NCBI GenBank assembly: GCA_003281645.1
Contig: QCBJ01000002.1
Location: 186,001-250,000 of the forward strand
Reading direction: 5' to 3'
DNA: 64,000 bases
From: Prochlorococcus sp. AG-347-G20
GTDB lineage: Bacteria > Cyanobacteriota > Cyanobacteriia > PCC-6307 > Cyanobiaceae
This document shows, piece after piece, positions 39,024 through 48,745 of this stretch (position 1 is the first letter of the stretch; every line of letters starts with the position of its first letter). A model generated the notes under the pieces. That model had not been told where the DNA came from, searched no databases, and worked only from the letters and a program-made list of their open reading frames with translations. The translations under genes were made by a program, and so were the position numbers.

Positions 39024-40589
39024 ATGAATGAAATTGTATGGCCAACAATTGACTCTGAACATTTAATTGTTGATTCAAAGCAAATGTTGTTATTAGAGAA
39101 AGAAATGTTTTCTGATGGAATGCCACAAGAAGCATTGATGGAAAAAGCTGGTATCCAAATTAGTAGATGGCTCTTAAAAAAGAAACCTCTTCTCAAGCAT
39201 GGAATAACTGTTTTTATAGGTCCTGGGCATAATGGCGGGGATGGTGCAGTAATAGCTAGAGAACTTTTTTTGAGAGGTTTTTATGTTCAGGTATGGTGTC
39301 CATTCCCGATAAAAAAAACATTAACAAATAACCACCTTAATTATCTTACATCTATTGGCGTCACAAAATTAGTAGAGCCTCCAGATGCAAATGGGAAAGA
39401 GCTTTGGATTGATGCAGTTTTTGGTAATAATCAAACAAGAAAAGTTGATGATAAATTAATTAAACTTTTTAATCAAAAATTTCATAACAAATACGGCAAG
39501 GTAATAAGTATTGATATTCCTACAGGATTATGTCCTGATAAAGGAGAGCCTTTTTTAGATAACGCAGTTAAGGCAGACTATACCTTGGCCATTGGTCTTT
39601 ATAAGATTGGGTTGACCCAAGATTCTGCTTTACCTTTTATTGGAGAATTGCACCATATAGATGTTGGGATGCCTACTAGTAAACTTTCCAAAGTTGATAA
39701 AAAGATTTTTAAGGTTACTTACAAAGATTTAAAAAATATTGATTTACCTTCTTTACCAAAAAATTCCAACAAATATCAAAGAGGCCGAACATTATTAATA
39801 GCTGGAAGTGCAAAATATCCTGGCGCTGCATACTTGGCATTAAAAGGGTCCATATCAAGTGGAGTAGGGTTTGTCTCGGCTGTCTTGCCTGAGATAGTTG
39901 CTGAATCTATTTGGCACGTTGCTCCTGAAATAGTTTTAAAAGGAACTATGCATTGTAATCACCATGGTAATGCATCTCTATTCAGTGCATTAAAAAATGT
40001 CGATCTAAGTGCGTATGATTCATTAGCTGTAGGCCCAGGAATAGGAATTGATTATGATGATTGGCAAAAATCAAAAGACTACCTTTTAGATTTTGAAGGA
40101 TTATTAATCTTGGATGCAGACGCACTTAATAGAATTTCGGAATCTAAGTTGGGGGCTAATTTTTTTTTAGAGAGAAAATTTAAAACATGGATTACCCCTC
40201 ATAGCAAAGAATTTTTGAGGTTATTCCCGCATATACGATGTGGGACTAATGTTGGATTAGCACTTAAAGCTGCAAAAGAATTCAATATCAGTATTTTGTT
40301 AAAAGGAGCTAACAGTGTAGTTGCTGATAATAAAAAAGTATGGCAACTTTTTGGAACCGATTCTCAGACAGCTCGAGCTGGATTGGGTGATCTTTTATCT
40401 GGTTTTGTAGCTGGTAGTTCTGCGATTGATTTAACCTTGTGTAGAAATATATCAACAGATTTTTTTGCTAAATATGTACTTTTGCATTCATTTGCTGCAT
40501 CGAAGTGCAAAAGTGGGTCAAATGCTTCTGCTATTGGCGATGAACTGACAAAATTAATGAGAAATATAAAAACGAGACAAATATCTTGA
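39024..40589 (+). CDS. nnr: Bifunctional NAD(P)H-hydrate epimerase/dehydratase
   Basis: Repairs hydrated NAD(P)H. The 521-residue protein fuses a YjeF N-terminal epimerase domain (about 20-220, FIGPGHNGGDGAVIARELFLRG) to a ribokinase-like dehydratase domain (about 240-510) with KNSNKYQRGRTLLIAGSAKYPGAA, AVGPGIGI, LLILDADALN and GAGLGDLLSGF-like TARAGLGDLLSGFVAGS. Length fits the E. coli YjeF fusion. It is transcribed away from mnmA, 46 bp between starts. Confidence 0.95.
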   Translation: MNEIVWPTIDSEHLIVDSKQMLLLEKEMFSDGMPQEALMEKAGIQISRWLLKKKPLLKHGITVFIGPGHNGGDGAVIARELFLRGFYVQVWCPFPIKKTLTNNHLNYLTSIGVTKLVEPPDANGKELWIDAVFGNNQTRKVDDKLIKLFNQKFHNKYGKVISIDIPTGLCPDKGEPFLDNAVKADYTLAIGLYKIGLTQDSALPFIGELHHIDVGMPTSKLSKVDKKIFKVTYKDLKNIDLPSLPKNSNKYQRGRTLLIAGSAKYPGAAYLALKGSISSGVGFVSAVLPEIVAESIWHVAPEIVLKGTMHCNHHGNASLFSALKNVDLSAYDSLAVGPGIGIDYDDWQKSKDYLLDFEGLLILDADALNRISESKLGANFFLERKFKTWITPHSKEFLRLFPHIRCGTNVGLALKAAKEFNISILLKGANSVVADNKKVWQLFGTDSQTARAGLGDLLSGFVAGSSAIDLTLCRNISTDFFAKYVLLHSFAASKCKSGSNASAIGDELTKLMRNIKTRQIS

Positions 40590-40728
40590 AAGAAACAATT
40601 TAAGAGGGTTATTTATAGTTTTAAACACATAAGTGTACAAATATTACTTGAAATCTGAAGCGCGCATTAAATATTTGGCCATTTCTATAAAAGTGTAGGA
40701 GAGTTTTACTACCTAATTAGGTCAAAAA

Positions 40729-41670
40729 ATGGTCTCATCATTACCAGCTCAATCAGAACAACCCAAGAGGAGGAGTAATGATCCAATAAGTTGGTATTTG
40801 CAAAATATTGGTAGAGTTCCTTTATTAACACCTGCAGAAGAGATTGAATTGGGTAATCAAGTCCAGAAGATGATGATTCTTACAGAAGATGGACAATTGA
40901 ATGAAAAGATTAATGATTTTACAACTCAGCAAAAAAGAACTATAAAAATTGGTCGAAGAGCTAAAGAAAGAATGATGAAAGCTAATTTAAGATTAGTTGT
41001 CAGTGTGGCAAAAAAATATCAAGGTAAAGGACTTGAATTACTTGATTTAGTACAAGAAGGTTCTCTTGGGTTAGAGAGAGCTGTTGAAAAATTTGATCCG
41101 ACAAGAGGATATAAGTTTTCTACTTATGCCTTTTGGTGGATTAGGCAGAGTATGACAAGAGCAATTGCCTGTCAATCAAGAACAATCCGTTTGCCTGTTC
41201 ACCTAAGTGAAAGGTTAGCTTCTATTAGAAAAGTAAGTAGAGATTTAGCTCATAAACTTGGTGCTATGCCAAGCAGAATTGAAATTGCAGAAGCAATGGA
41301 AATTGATGTTGAAGAATTGGATTCTGTTTTAAGACAAGCTTTGTCGACAAGTAGTTTAGATGCTCCAGTAAATGGTGATGATGGCAGGAGCTTTTTAGGT
41401 GATTTAATTGCAGATAGTAATAATGAAGAACCTTTAGATCAAGTTGAACAGAAAATGCATCAAGAGCAACTTGGTAAGTGGTTAAGTCATTTAAGCGAGC
41501 AAGAACAACATGTTCTCAAACTAAGGTTTGGACTTGATGCAAATGAGAGACATACGCTTGCAGAAATTGGAAGATTATTAGAAGTTTCTAGAGAAAGAGT
41601 AAGACAAGTTGAACTTAAGGCACTAAGAAAATTAAGGAATTTAACTAGAAAATTACCTAGTGGTATTTAA
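40729..41670 (+). CDS. Group 2 RNA polymerase sigma-70 factor
   Basis: A 313-residue sigma factor. Region 1.2 is DPISWYLQNIGRVPLLTPAEEI (17-38); region 2 includes RMMKANLRLVVSVAKKYQGKGLELLDLVQEG, DPTRGYKFSTYAFWWIRQSM; region 3 follows; region 4 has the helix-turn-helix TLAEIGRLLEVSRERVRQVE. It lacks the long acidic region 1.1 of the primary factor, which marks group 2 cyanobacterial sigma factors for stress or diel control. It stands alone after a 139-bp leader and converges on pdhA with 1 bp between stops. Confidence 0.93.
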   Translation: MVSSLPAQSEQPKRRSNDPISWYLQNIGRVPLLTPAEEIELGNQVQKMMILTEDGQLNEKINDFTTQQKRTIKIGRRAKERMMKANLRLVVSVAKKYQGKGLELLDLVQEGSLGLERAVEKFDPTRGYKFSTYAFWWIRQSMTRAIACQSRTIRLPVHLSERLASIRKVSRDLAHKLGAMPSRIEIAEAMEIDVEELDSVLRQALSTSSLDAPVNGDDGRSFLGDLIADSNNEEPLDQVEQKMHQEQLGKWLSHLSEQEQHVLKLRFGLDANERHTLAEIGRLLEVSRERVRQVELKALRKLRNLTRKLPSGI

Positions 41671-41671
41671 T

Positions 41672-42709
41672 CTAATCTTCTGCCCAAATATATTTGGTTA
41701 ATTCTTCTGAAGGGGGTTCGGGTGCTTCAATAGCATTTTTAACTGACTCCGATATTTCTGCATCAATTTTCTTTTCAATAATTTTTAATTCTTCTTCTGT
41801 TGCGAATTTACCGTCAATAATTTCTTTGGCTAATTTCTTAATAGGATCTCTTTTTCCCCAAAACTCCTTCTCTTTCTCAGATCTTAATTCATCTGGATCT
41901 GCAAGAGAATGTCCTCTATATCTATATGTCAAACATTCTAAAAGTGTCGGGCCTTCTCCTGCTCTAGCGCGCTCAATTGCTCTTTGTGCTGCTCCTCTAA
42001 CTGCTAAAACATCCATTCCATCAACTTCCTCGCCGTGCATACCAAAAGCAGACGCTTTTCTCCAGATTTCAGGATTACTAGTTGCTCTATCGTGAGCCAT
42101 ACCAATAGCCCATTTATTATTTTCAACAACAAAAATTATGGGTAATTTCCATAACTGGGCCATATTTAAACATTCAAAAAACTGCCCATTATTGCAAGTT
42201 CCATCCCCAAAGAATGCTGCAGTTACCGCATCACTATTGCTATTACAAGCAACTTCCTTTTTGTATTTGCTTGAAAAGGCTGCCCCTAAGGCAACTGGAA
42301 TTCCCTCTCCAATAAATGCATATCCTCCGAGTAAGTGATGCTCTCTTGAAAATAAGTGCATGGATCCACCTCGGCCTTTGCTACAACCAGTAGCTTTACC
42401 AAAAAGTTCACTCATTACTTCAAATGAGGGGACCCCCGCACTTAGAGCATGAACATGATCGCGATAAGTACTACAAAACCAATCATGTTTCTTTCTCATG
42501 GCGCCAATTACTCCCGTGCTTATAGCCTCTTGACCGTTATATAAATGAACGAAACCAAACATTTTCCCCCTGTAATACATTTCTGCACACTTATCTTCAA
42601 ACCTACGACCAAGCGTCATGTCTTCATAAAGAAACAATCCGGTTTCTCGATCTAATTCGGCTTTTTTTATGTCTTGAAGATTTGAGATTCTCTCTACGTG
42701 TGTTTCCAA
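41672..42709 (-). CDS. pdhA: Pyruvate dehydrogenase E1 component, alpha subunit
   Basis: Thiamine-diphosphate-dependent E1-alpha that decarboxylates pyruvate. The 345-residue protein has the ThDP motif [20 protein letters not shown] ending in NN (the G-D-G...N-N pattern), the cyanobacterial/plastid-type [18 protein letters not shown], and phosphorylation-loop-like [16 protein letters not shown]. Start is a TTG at 42709. E1-beta and E2 are not in this window; E3 (lpdA) is at 31.7 kb. It is divergent from ftn2. Confidence 0.95.
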   Translation of the reverse strand: METHVERISNLQDIKKAELDRETGLFLYEDMTLGRRFEDKCAEMYYRGKMFGFVHLYNGQEAISTGVIGAMRKKHDWFCSTYRDHVHALSAGVPSFEVMSELFGKATGCSKGRGGSMHLFSREHHLLGGYAFIGEGIPVALGAAFSSKYKKEVACNSNSDAVTAAFFGDGTCNNGQFFECLNMAQLWKLPIIFVVENNKWAIGMAHDRATSNPEIWRKASAFGMHGEEVDGMDVLAVRGAAQRAIERARAGEGPTLLECLTYRYRGHSLADPDELRSEKEKEFWGKRDPIKKLAKEIIDGKFATEEELKIIEKKIDAEISESVKNAIEAPEPPSEELTKYIWAED

Positions 42710-42857
42710 GAAAATACCTTAACGAAGTTTTGATTTGTTAACATTCTAAGCTGTGAAGGGCGATTTTCATGATTTTTTTTAATAACTCTGTAAGACCTTG
42801 TGAAAAAAATTTTTAACTTGATAAAATTTGTCTAAGAATTTTCAATAGGATATTTGT

Positions 42858-44963
42858 TTGGAACTTCCTTTAGATCATTTTCGTTTAATTGGCGTAAGCC
42901 CCTCTGCAACTTCTGAGGAAATATTAAGGGCGTTTCAATTGCGGTTAGATAAAACACCCAATGAAGGTTTTACTTATGAAGTTTTAACCCAAAGATCTGA
43001 GTTGCTTCGCCTCACTGCCGATCTCCTTACAGATCCAGAAAGCAGAAGAGAGTACGAAAATTTGCTATTAAATGGGAATTCTGGATTGGATTTTTCCTCA
43101 AATAGAGAAGTAGCAGGATTAATCCTTCTTTGGGAATCAGGTTCACCAAAAGAAGCTTTTAAAATCACGAGAAAGGCATTGCAGCCTCCACAAACTCCAG
43201 CTTTAGGAAGTAGTAGAGAAGCTGATTTAACATTATTAGCAGCTTTAACAGCTAGAGATTCTGCAATTCAAGAACAACAGCTTAGATCCTATTCGAACGC
43301 GGCAGACTTTTTACATGAAGGGATACAACTTCTACAAAGAATGGGAAAGCTTGGAGATATAAGAAAAGAACTTGAAGAAGATTTGGTTGCTTTGCTTCCT
43401 TACAGAATCCTAGATCTACTTAGTAGGGATCTAAATGATCAAGAGTCTCATAAAAAAGGCTTAAGTATGTTGGAAAATTTAATAATCAAAAGAGGTGGTT
43501 TGGAAGGTAATAATAAATCTGAATATAAAGATTATTTAAATCAGCAAGAGTTTGAAGCTTTTTTTCAACAAATTAAGCCATTTTTGACTGTGCAAGAACA
43601 GATTGATTTGTTTCTTGAATTACAAAAAAGAGGATCATTAGAGGCAGGATTTTTAGCATTTCTATCCTTAACAGCTATTGGTTTCTCTAGAAGAAAGCCG
43701 GAAAAATTATTTGAAGCTAGGAGAATTTTAAAGAAACTAAATATGTCTGGTCTTGACTCAATGCCTCTTGTAGGTTGTTTAGACTTGCTTTTAGCTGATA
43801 TTGATCAAGCTTCTGCAAGGTTTTCAAGTAGTTTTGATGAAAATTTACGAGATTGGCTCAAAAATTTTCCTGGAAATAAGTTAGAAGCAATATGTATTTT
43901 CTGTAAAAATTGGTTAGAAAATGATGTTTTAGTTGGGTATAGAGATATTGACTCAAAAGAGGTGGATTTAGATTCTTGGTTTGAAGATAGGGAAATTCAA
44001 GAATTTATTGAAAAATTAGAAAAGAAATCAAATAAAATTGCAATTAGATCAAATCTTCAAAACCGACAAATTGAGAAGGAATCTTCAGCAAATAAGACTG
44101 AAGATTTTGATGATTTATCAGGGAATGTTGAAGAAAGGAGATTACCTTGGCCTGGTGGCATAAAACAAGATTATAAAAAGGTTGAGACTAAAGAAATTGA
44201 ATTCAACGAGGAATACTTAAAGAAAAAACCAAAAGAGCTTTATAATTTTTTAATTGAAAAAATTGCTGAATTAAAGTTTATTATTGGCGAATTCTTAAAG
44301 GATAAAGAGATTATTAATCGGTCACCTTATTTAATTTATATTTATGCTTTTATGGTCTTATTCGCATTTGGTATTGGTATTGGATTTTTAAGAAATAATT
44401 TAAAAAAATCAATTAAGGACAAATCTATTGAGGAAAAACCCTTTATTGCAATAGATAAAAATCAAAAGCTTAGTGAGAAAGATATTATTCAAGAAATAAA
44501 AAAAAATCCTTCAGGTAAAATTGATTCTGTTCCTGAGAAATCAATTTCAATCATTTCCTATGAATTCAAAGAACTTAATACAGCTTCACCTTCTTTGGAC
44601 GATCTAAAGAATTTAATTAATGGATGGCTTCTAAGTAAAAGTAATTTCTTAGCGGGAAAAAGTGAAATTAATCTTTCTAAGATTGTTAGTAAAGGACTAA
44701 TTGATCGAACAATCGAAGAAAGACAGAACGATATCAAGAAAGGAATTTATAAAGAAATTAATTCCCAAATTAGTAAGATTGATTTGGAATCGCAAACTTC
44801 ATCTCGGATAGTTGTTTTAGTTGAATTAAATTATCTAGAGAGAATAGTAAAGAATTCTGGAGAATTTGTTAATGAAACATCATTGAATCCCCTCAAAGTT
44901 AAATATATTTTGGGTTTTTCAAATAAATCTTGGAAATTAGTTGATTTCGTGAGTGGCTTGTAA
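42858..44963 (+). CDS. ftn2: Ftn2/ARC6-like cell division protein
   Basis: A 701-residue cyanobacterial division protein, bacterial ancestor of plastid ARC6, which anchors FtsZ to the membrane. The N-terminus (about 4-70) is a J-like domain (DHFRLIGVSPSATSEEILRAF, without the HPD motif), followed by a helical region, one membrane helix near 493-511 (YLIYIYAFMVLFAFGIGIG), and a C-terminal extracytoplasmic domain similar to the IMS domain of ARC6 (DLKNLINGWLLSKSNFLAG). Start is a TTG at 42858. FtsZ is encoded at 18.5 kb. Confidence 0.92.
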   Translation: MELPLDHFRLIGVSPSATSEEILRAFQLRLDKTPNEGFTYEVLTQRSELLRLTADLLTDPESRREYENLLLNGNSGLDFSSNREVAGLILLWESGSPKEAFKITRKALQPPQTPALGSSREADLTLLAALTARDSAIQEQQLRSYSNAADFLHEGIQLLQRMGKLGDIRKELEEDLVALLPYRILDLLSRDLNDQESHKKGLSMLENLIIKRGGLEGNNKSEYKDYLNQQEFEAFFQQIKPFLTVQEQIDLFLELQKRGSLEAGFLAFLSLTAIGFSRRKPEKLFEARRILKKLNMSGLDSMPLVGCLDLLLADIDQASARFSSSFDENLRDWLKNFPGNKLEAICIFCKNWLENDVLVGYRDIDSKEVDLDSWFEDREIQEFIEKLEKKSNKIAIRSNLQNRQIEKESSANKTEDFDDLSGNVEERRLPWPGGIKQDYKKVETKEIEFNEEYLKKKPKELYNFLIEKIAELKFIIGEFLKDKEIINRSPYLIYIYAFMVLFAFGIGIGFLRNNLKKSIKDKSIEEKPFIAIDKNQKLSEKDIIQEIKKNPSGKIDSVPEKSISIISYEFKELNTASPSLDDLKNLINGWLLSKSNFLAGKSEINLSKIVSKGLIDRTIEERQNDIKKGIYKEINSQISKIDLESQTSSRIVVLVELNYLERIVKNSGEFVNETSLNPLKVKYILGFSNKSWKLVDFVSGL

Positions 44964-45013
44964 TAATTGCAAACTTCAAGATCCTCTATAATAATTAAAA
45001 TTACTTTTTAATA

Positions 45014-46474
45014 ATGTTTGATGAACTCTCTTCACGCTTTGAAGACGCAGTAAAGGGTTTAAGAGGCGAAGCAAAAATTAGTGAAAATAACATTAACGAT
45101 GCCTTGAAGGAGGTAAAAAGAGCACTCCTGGATGCAGATGTTAGTTTGTCTGTAGTCAAAGAGTTTATTTCAGATGTCAAAGATAAAGCTTTAGGAGAAG
45201 AAGTAGTTAGGGGCGTAAACCCAGGTCAAAAATTTATAGAGGTTGTAAATAAAGAATTGATTAACATAATGGGGAATGAAAATTCTCCATTAAACGAAAA
45301 TGAAAATAGTCCTACAGTAATTTTAATGGCTGGACTTCAGGGTGCGGGTAAAACAACCGCAACAGGGAAATTAGGCCTTTATTTGAAGGAAAAAGATAAA
45401 AAAGTTCTTTTGGTCGCTGCAGATATTTATCGACCAGCAGCTGTAGAGCAGCTTAAAACATTGGGAAGTCAATATGACTTGGAAGTTTTTTCAGCTAAAG
45501 ATAAAAATAGAAAACCAGAAGAGATAGCAAAGGATGCACTGAATTTTGCTAGTGAAAATGATTTTAATTCGATAATTATTGATACCGCAGGAAGATTGCA
45601 AATTGATGATTCAATGATGAGTGAAATGGTTCGAATAAAAGAAGTTTCTAACCCTGATGAAGTTTTGCTTGTTGTTGATTCAATGATTGGGCAAGAAGCT
45701 GCTGACTTGACAAAGTCATTTCATGAAAAAGTAGGAATTTCAGGAGCGATATTAACTAAGTTGGATGGAGACTCAAGAGGTGGAGCTGCTTTATCAATAA
45801 GAAAAATAAGTGGTAAACCAATCAAATTTATCGGTGTAGGAGAAAAAATAGAGGCATTGCAACCATTTCATCCAGAGAGAATGGCTAGCAGAATTTTGGG
45901 AATGGGTGATGTATTAACACTTGTTGAAAAAGCCCAAAAAGAAGTTGAACTTGCTGATGCTGAAGCAATGCAAAAGAAACTTCAAGAAGCGACATTTGAC
46001 TTTAATGATTTTGTAAAGCAAATGCGATTAATAAAGAGGATGGGATCACTTGGTGGATTGATTAAATTGATTCCTGGAATGAATAAAATCGATGCTGGGA
46101 TGATAAAAGATGGAGAAGATCAACTTAAGAAAATAGAATCTATGATCTCTTCAATGACTCTTGAAGAGAAACAAAAACCCGAAGTTCTTGCCGCTCAGCC
46201 CTCAAGAAGACAAAGAATCGCAAAAGGTAGCGGTTATGAAGCAAAAGATGTAGATAAAGTACTAGCTGATTTTCAAAGAATGAGAGGTTTTATGAAACAA
46301 ATGTCTAACGGAGGAATGCCAGGAATGGGAGGAATGCCAGGAATGGGAGGAATGCCAGGAATGGGAGGTATGCCAGGAATGGGAGGTATGCCAGGAATGG
46401 GAGGGATGAGTGGTAATAAACCAATGAAAAAACAAAAAAATAATAAGAAGAAAAAAGGTTTTGCCGATTTATAG
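45014..46474 (+). CDS. ffh: Signal recognition particle protein Ffh (SRP54)
   Basis: GTPase that binds SRP RNA and signal sequences for co-translational targeting. The 486-residue protein has the N domain, a G domain with LQGAGKTTATGKLGLY (111-126), DTAGRLQ and TKLDGDSRGG, and a Met-rich M domain (about 300-440). The end is a glycine-methionine repeat of GGMPGM units (see repeat at 46310) and a Lys-rich tail KKQKNNKKKKGFADL. The RNA partner is at 18.3 kb. It precedes rpsP by 54 bp, a conserved neighbour in bacteria. Confidence 0.97.
   Translation: MFDELSSRFEDAVKGLRGEAKISENNINDALKEVKRALLDADVSLSVVKEFISDVKDKALGEEVVRGVNPGQKFIEVVNKELINIMGNENSPLNENENSPTVILMAGLQGAGKTTATGKLGLYLKEKDKKVLLVAADIYRPAAVEQLKTLGSQYDLEVFSAKDKNRKPEEIAKDALNFASENDFNSIIIDTAGRLQIDDSMMSEMVRIKEVSNPDEVLLVVDSMIGQEAADLTKSFHEKVGISGAILTKLDGDSRGGAALSIRKISGKPIKFIGVGEKIEALQPFHPERMASRILGMGDVLTLVEKAQKEVELADAEAMQKKLQEATFDFNDFVKQMRLIKRMGSLGGLIKLIPGMNKIDAGMIKDGEDQLKKIESMISSMTLEEKQKPEVLAAQPSRRQRIAKGSGYEAKDVDKVLADFQRMRGFMKQMSNGGMPGMGGMPGMGGMPGMGGMPGMGGMPGMGGMSGNKPMKKQKNNKKKKGFADL
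46310..46399 (+). repeat. Five 18-bp in-frame repeats in ffh
   Basis: Five tandem copies of an 18-bp unit encode GGMPGM each, followed by a partial degenerate copy GGMSG. The copies are almost identical at DNA level, with a few silent GGA-to-GGT changes in the later units. Such near-identity suggests recent expansion or slippage; copy number probably varies between strains. It is inside the M domain tail and does not shift frame. Confidence 0.95.
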
Positions 46475-46528
46475 TTTCTATATTTTTACCTTTAAATGAT
46501 ATTATTATTTAAAACGCATTAATTTAAG

Positions 46529-46894
46529 ATGATTAAATTGCGCCTTAAGCGCTTTGGGAAGAAAAAAGAGGCAAGTTTCAGAATTGTTGCATGCAATAGT
46601 ACTTCCAGAAGAGATGGTAGACCTCTAGAAGAACTAGGTTTTTATAATCCAAGAACTAAGGAAACCAGACTTGATACAGATGCCTTGAGAACAAGACTTA
46701 CTCAGGGTGCTCAGCCAACTGATGTTGTGAGAACTTTATTAGAAAAGGGTGGGTTATTAGAAAAAACAGAAAGACCCTCTATCGCAATTGGTAAAGCAAA
46801 ATTAGAGAAGGAAAAATTAGCTAAGGCTAAAACTAAAAAAGAAGAAAATGATAGTAGTAAAGCTGAAAGCGAGAGTAATGAAGCTGAAAGCTAG
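46529..46894 (+). CDS. rpsP: 30S ribosomal protein bS16
   Basis: Small-subunit protein needed for 30S assembly. The first 80 residues are the bS16 fold ([23 protein letters not shown]..., [14 protein letters not shown]). Residues 83-121 are a Lys/Glu/Ser-rich tail ([20 protein letters not shown]) longer than in E. coli but common in cyanobacteria. It lies between ffh and phoH on the same strand, 54 and 30 bp apart. Confidence 0.97.
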   Translation: MIKLRLKRFGKKKEASFRIVACNSTSRRDGRPLEELGFYNPRTKETRLDTDALRTRLTQGAQPTDVVRTLLEKGGLLEKTERPSIAIGKAKLEKEKLAKAKTKKEENDSSKAESESNEAES

Positions 46895-46924
46895 TGATTT
46901 GATAAATTTTTATTCAATAACTAG

Positions 46925-47881
46925 ATGAAGGAAGTTTCCAAAACTGGTCACTTCACTATAGATTTGCCAAGCTCTGATGCAGCTACAGCATTATCTGGAC
47001 CTGGTAATTCTTTCTTAAAAAAATTTGAGTCTCTTACAGGAGTTTCTTTAACTATTAGAGGCTTACAACTTGAGATGAACGGTGTCATCTCTAAAATTGA
47101 GAGAGCCTCAGCATTAGTAGAACTAACAAGACCAATTTGGGAACAAGGGTTAGAAGTCCCAGAGGTAGATCTTAAAGCGGCTTTAAGTTCTTTAAATATG
47201 GGCGAATCGTCTTCACATGCTGAACTTGGAAAAAAAATTCTTGCGCGTTCCAAAGAAGGAAGATATTTAAGACCAAGAACTATAAGGCAAAAAGAATATG
47301 TTGAATCAATTGAAAACTTTGATCTTACCTTTGCGATTGGTCCAGCTGGAACTGGTAAGACATTTTTAGCAACTGTTTGTGCGGCACGACTATTGAACGA
47401 GAAAAAAATTGAAAAAATTGTTTTAACCAGACCAGCTGTAGAAGCTGGTGAAAGTTTGGGATTTCTACCTGGTGATTTGCAACAAAAAGTAGATCCATAT
47501 TTAAGACCTCTATTTGATTCTTTACATAGTATTTTCGGGATTGACAGAACAAATTCGTTAATTGATAAGGGAATTATTGAAGTTGCTCCTTTGGCATTTA
47601 TGAGAGGCAGAACCTTAGATAACTCCATAGTTATCCTAGATGAAGCACAAAATACTACTTGCTCTCAAATGAGAATGTTTTTGACCAGATTAGGAGAGAG
47701 ATCAAAAATGGTTGTAAACGGAGATATAACACAAATTGATTTAAAAAAAGATCAGGAAAGCGGCCTGATAGAAGCATCGAGAATTTTCTCTGAAACTCAA
47801 GGTATAAAATTTTGTTATTTAAATGTTGAAGATGTAGTTCGTCATCCTTTAGTTCAGAAAATTATTGAAGCTTATCAGTAA
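46925..47881 (+). CDS. phoH: PhoH-family ATPase
   Basis: A 318-residue cytosolic ATPase of the PhoH family, associated with RNA metabolism and phosphate stress, with exact role unclear. An N-terminal region (about 1-90) is followed by the ATPase domain with Walker A IGPAGTGKTFLATVCAARLL (about 139-158), VEAGESLGFLPGDLQQKVDPY and Walker B SIVILDEAQNTT. It follows rpsP by 30 bp in the ffh-rpsP-phoH run. Confidence 0.95.
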   Translation: MKEVSKTGHFTIDLPSSDAATALSGPGNSFLKKFESLTGVSLTIRGLQLEMNGVISKIERASALVELTRPIWEQGLEVPEVDLKAALSSLNMGESSSHAELGKKILARSKEGRYLRPRTIRQKEYVESIENFDLTFAIGPAGTGKTFLATVCAARLLNEKKIEKIVLTRPAVEAGESLGFLPGDLQQKVDPYLRPLFDSLHSIFGIDRTNSLIDKGIIEVAPLAFMRGRTLDNSIVILDEAQNTTCSQMRMFLTRLGERSKMVVNGDITQIDLKKDQESGLIEASRIFSETQGIKFCYLNVEDVVRHPLVQKIIEAYQ

Positions 47882-47954
47882 CTTCATAACTCTGGAGATC
47901 CGTACCCTGAAATTTTAAAAATCGAGTAGAATAGGGTCATATTTAAAAAAGTAA

Positions 47955-48692
47955 ATGCCAGCAAGTAGTAATTTCAATCAAGCTATTCGTGAAGCACAAA
48001 CTAGTTCAATTGTTGGACCTAATGTTGTTCAAAAAGCTTTACCTTACGTTGGTGGAGGTATGGTCCTAACTTCTCTAGGCGTTCTAGCAGGTGTCTCACT
48101 CATAGCAACAAATCCTGGGCTTTTCCAGCCTCTTTCAATAGTTGCATTAATTGCAGAATTGATTTTGTTTTTTATAGCCACAAGTGCTGCAAATAATGCA
48201 AATAATGCGAAGGCCTTACCCTTGTTGACAGGATTTAGTTTGTTGACTGGATTCACCTTAAGTGGAATAGTTGCTTTAGCAATAGGAACAATTGGTATTG
48301 GTTCGGTTGGAACAGCTGCCTTAGCCACTGGTATAACTTTCGTTATTGCCTCTTACACTGGTCAAAGAATGAGTGATAGTGTTGGTCAAGCACTGAGCGG
48401 AGTAGTTGGTCTTGGATTGATAGGTCTGCTTATAGCAATGTTTGTCCAATTAATTGGAGGATTCTTTGCTCCAGGAGTTTTTGGAGGTTCAGGACTCGAA
48501 TTGATAATTGCAGGATTTGGAACTGTCTTATTCGTTGCAATGTCATTTGTCGATTTCTATACAATGCCAAGAAGATATAATGATGATCAATATCTTGCAG
48601 GAGCTTTAGGTATGTATCTAACTTATATAAATCTTTTTGTTTTTATATTGAGATTAATGATTGCACTTCAAGGCGGCGGAAGAAGAGATTAA
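47955..48692 (+). CDS. Bax inhibitor-1 (BI-1/YccA) family membrane protein
   Basis: A 245-residue membrane protein with seven hydrophobic segments. The BI-1 pattern is visible in GFSLLTGFTLSGIVALAIG and the C-terminal ALGMYLTYINLFVFILRL-type helix; DFYTMPRRYNDDQYLAG precedes the last helix. Bacterial members are proposed Ca2+/H+ channels or FtsH-linked membrane proteins; the role here is unknown. A good terminator follows at 48718-48745. Confidence 0.93.
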   Translation: MPASSNFNQAIREAQTSSIVGPNVVQKALPYVGGGMVLTSLGVLAGVSLIATNPGLFQPLSIVALIAELILFFIATSAANNANNAKALPLLTGFSLLTGFTLSGIVALAIGTIGIGSVGTAALATGITFVIASYTGQRMSDSVGQALSGVVGLGLIGLLIAMFVQLIGGFFAPGVFGGSGLELIIAGFGTVLFVAMSFVDFYTMPRRYNDDQYLAGALGMYLTYINLFVFILRLMIALQGGGRRD

Positions 48693-48717
48693 TCATATTA
48701 CGTAAATTACGAAACCC

Positions 48718-48745
48718 AAAGCGGAGATTTATTCTTCGCTTTTTT
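48718..48745 (+). terminator. Rho-independent terminator of BI-1 gene
   Basis: A 7-bp stem AGCGGAG/CTTCGCT (one G-U pair), extended by A-T pairs, closes a 7-nt loop and is followed by five or more T residues. It lies 26 bp after the stop codon. Its end touches the stop codon of the minus-strand gene at 48744, so it may also hinder read-through from the other side, weakly. Confidence 0.85.

Noticed and set aside
46310..46399. CRISPR-like direct repeats
   Set aside because: The 18-bp units are contiguous with no spacers and are in frame within ffh, so they are a protein repeat.
46948..47628. 226-codon minus-strand ORF inside phoH
   Set aside because: It is antisense to a fully conserved PhoH ATPase, with low-complexity Ser/Ala composition and no family motif.
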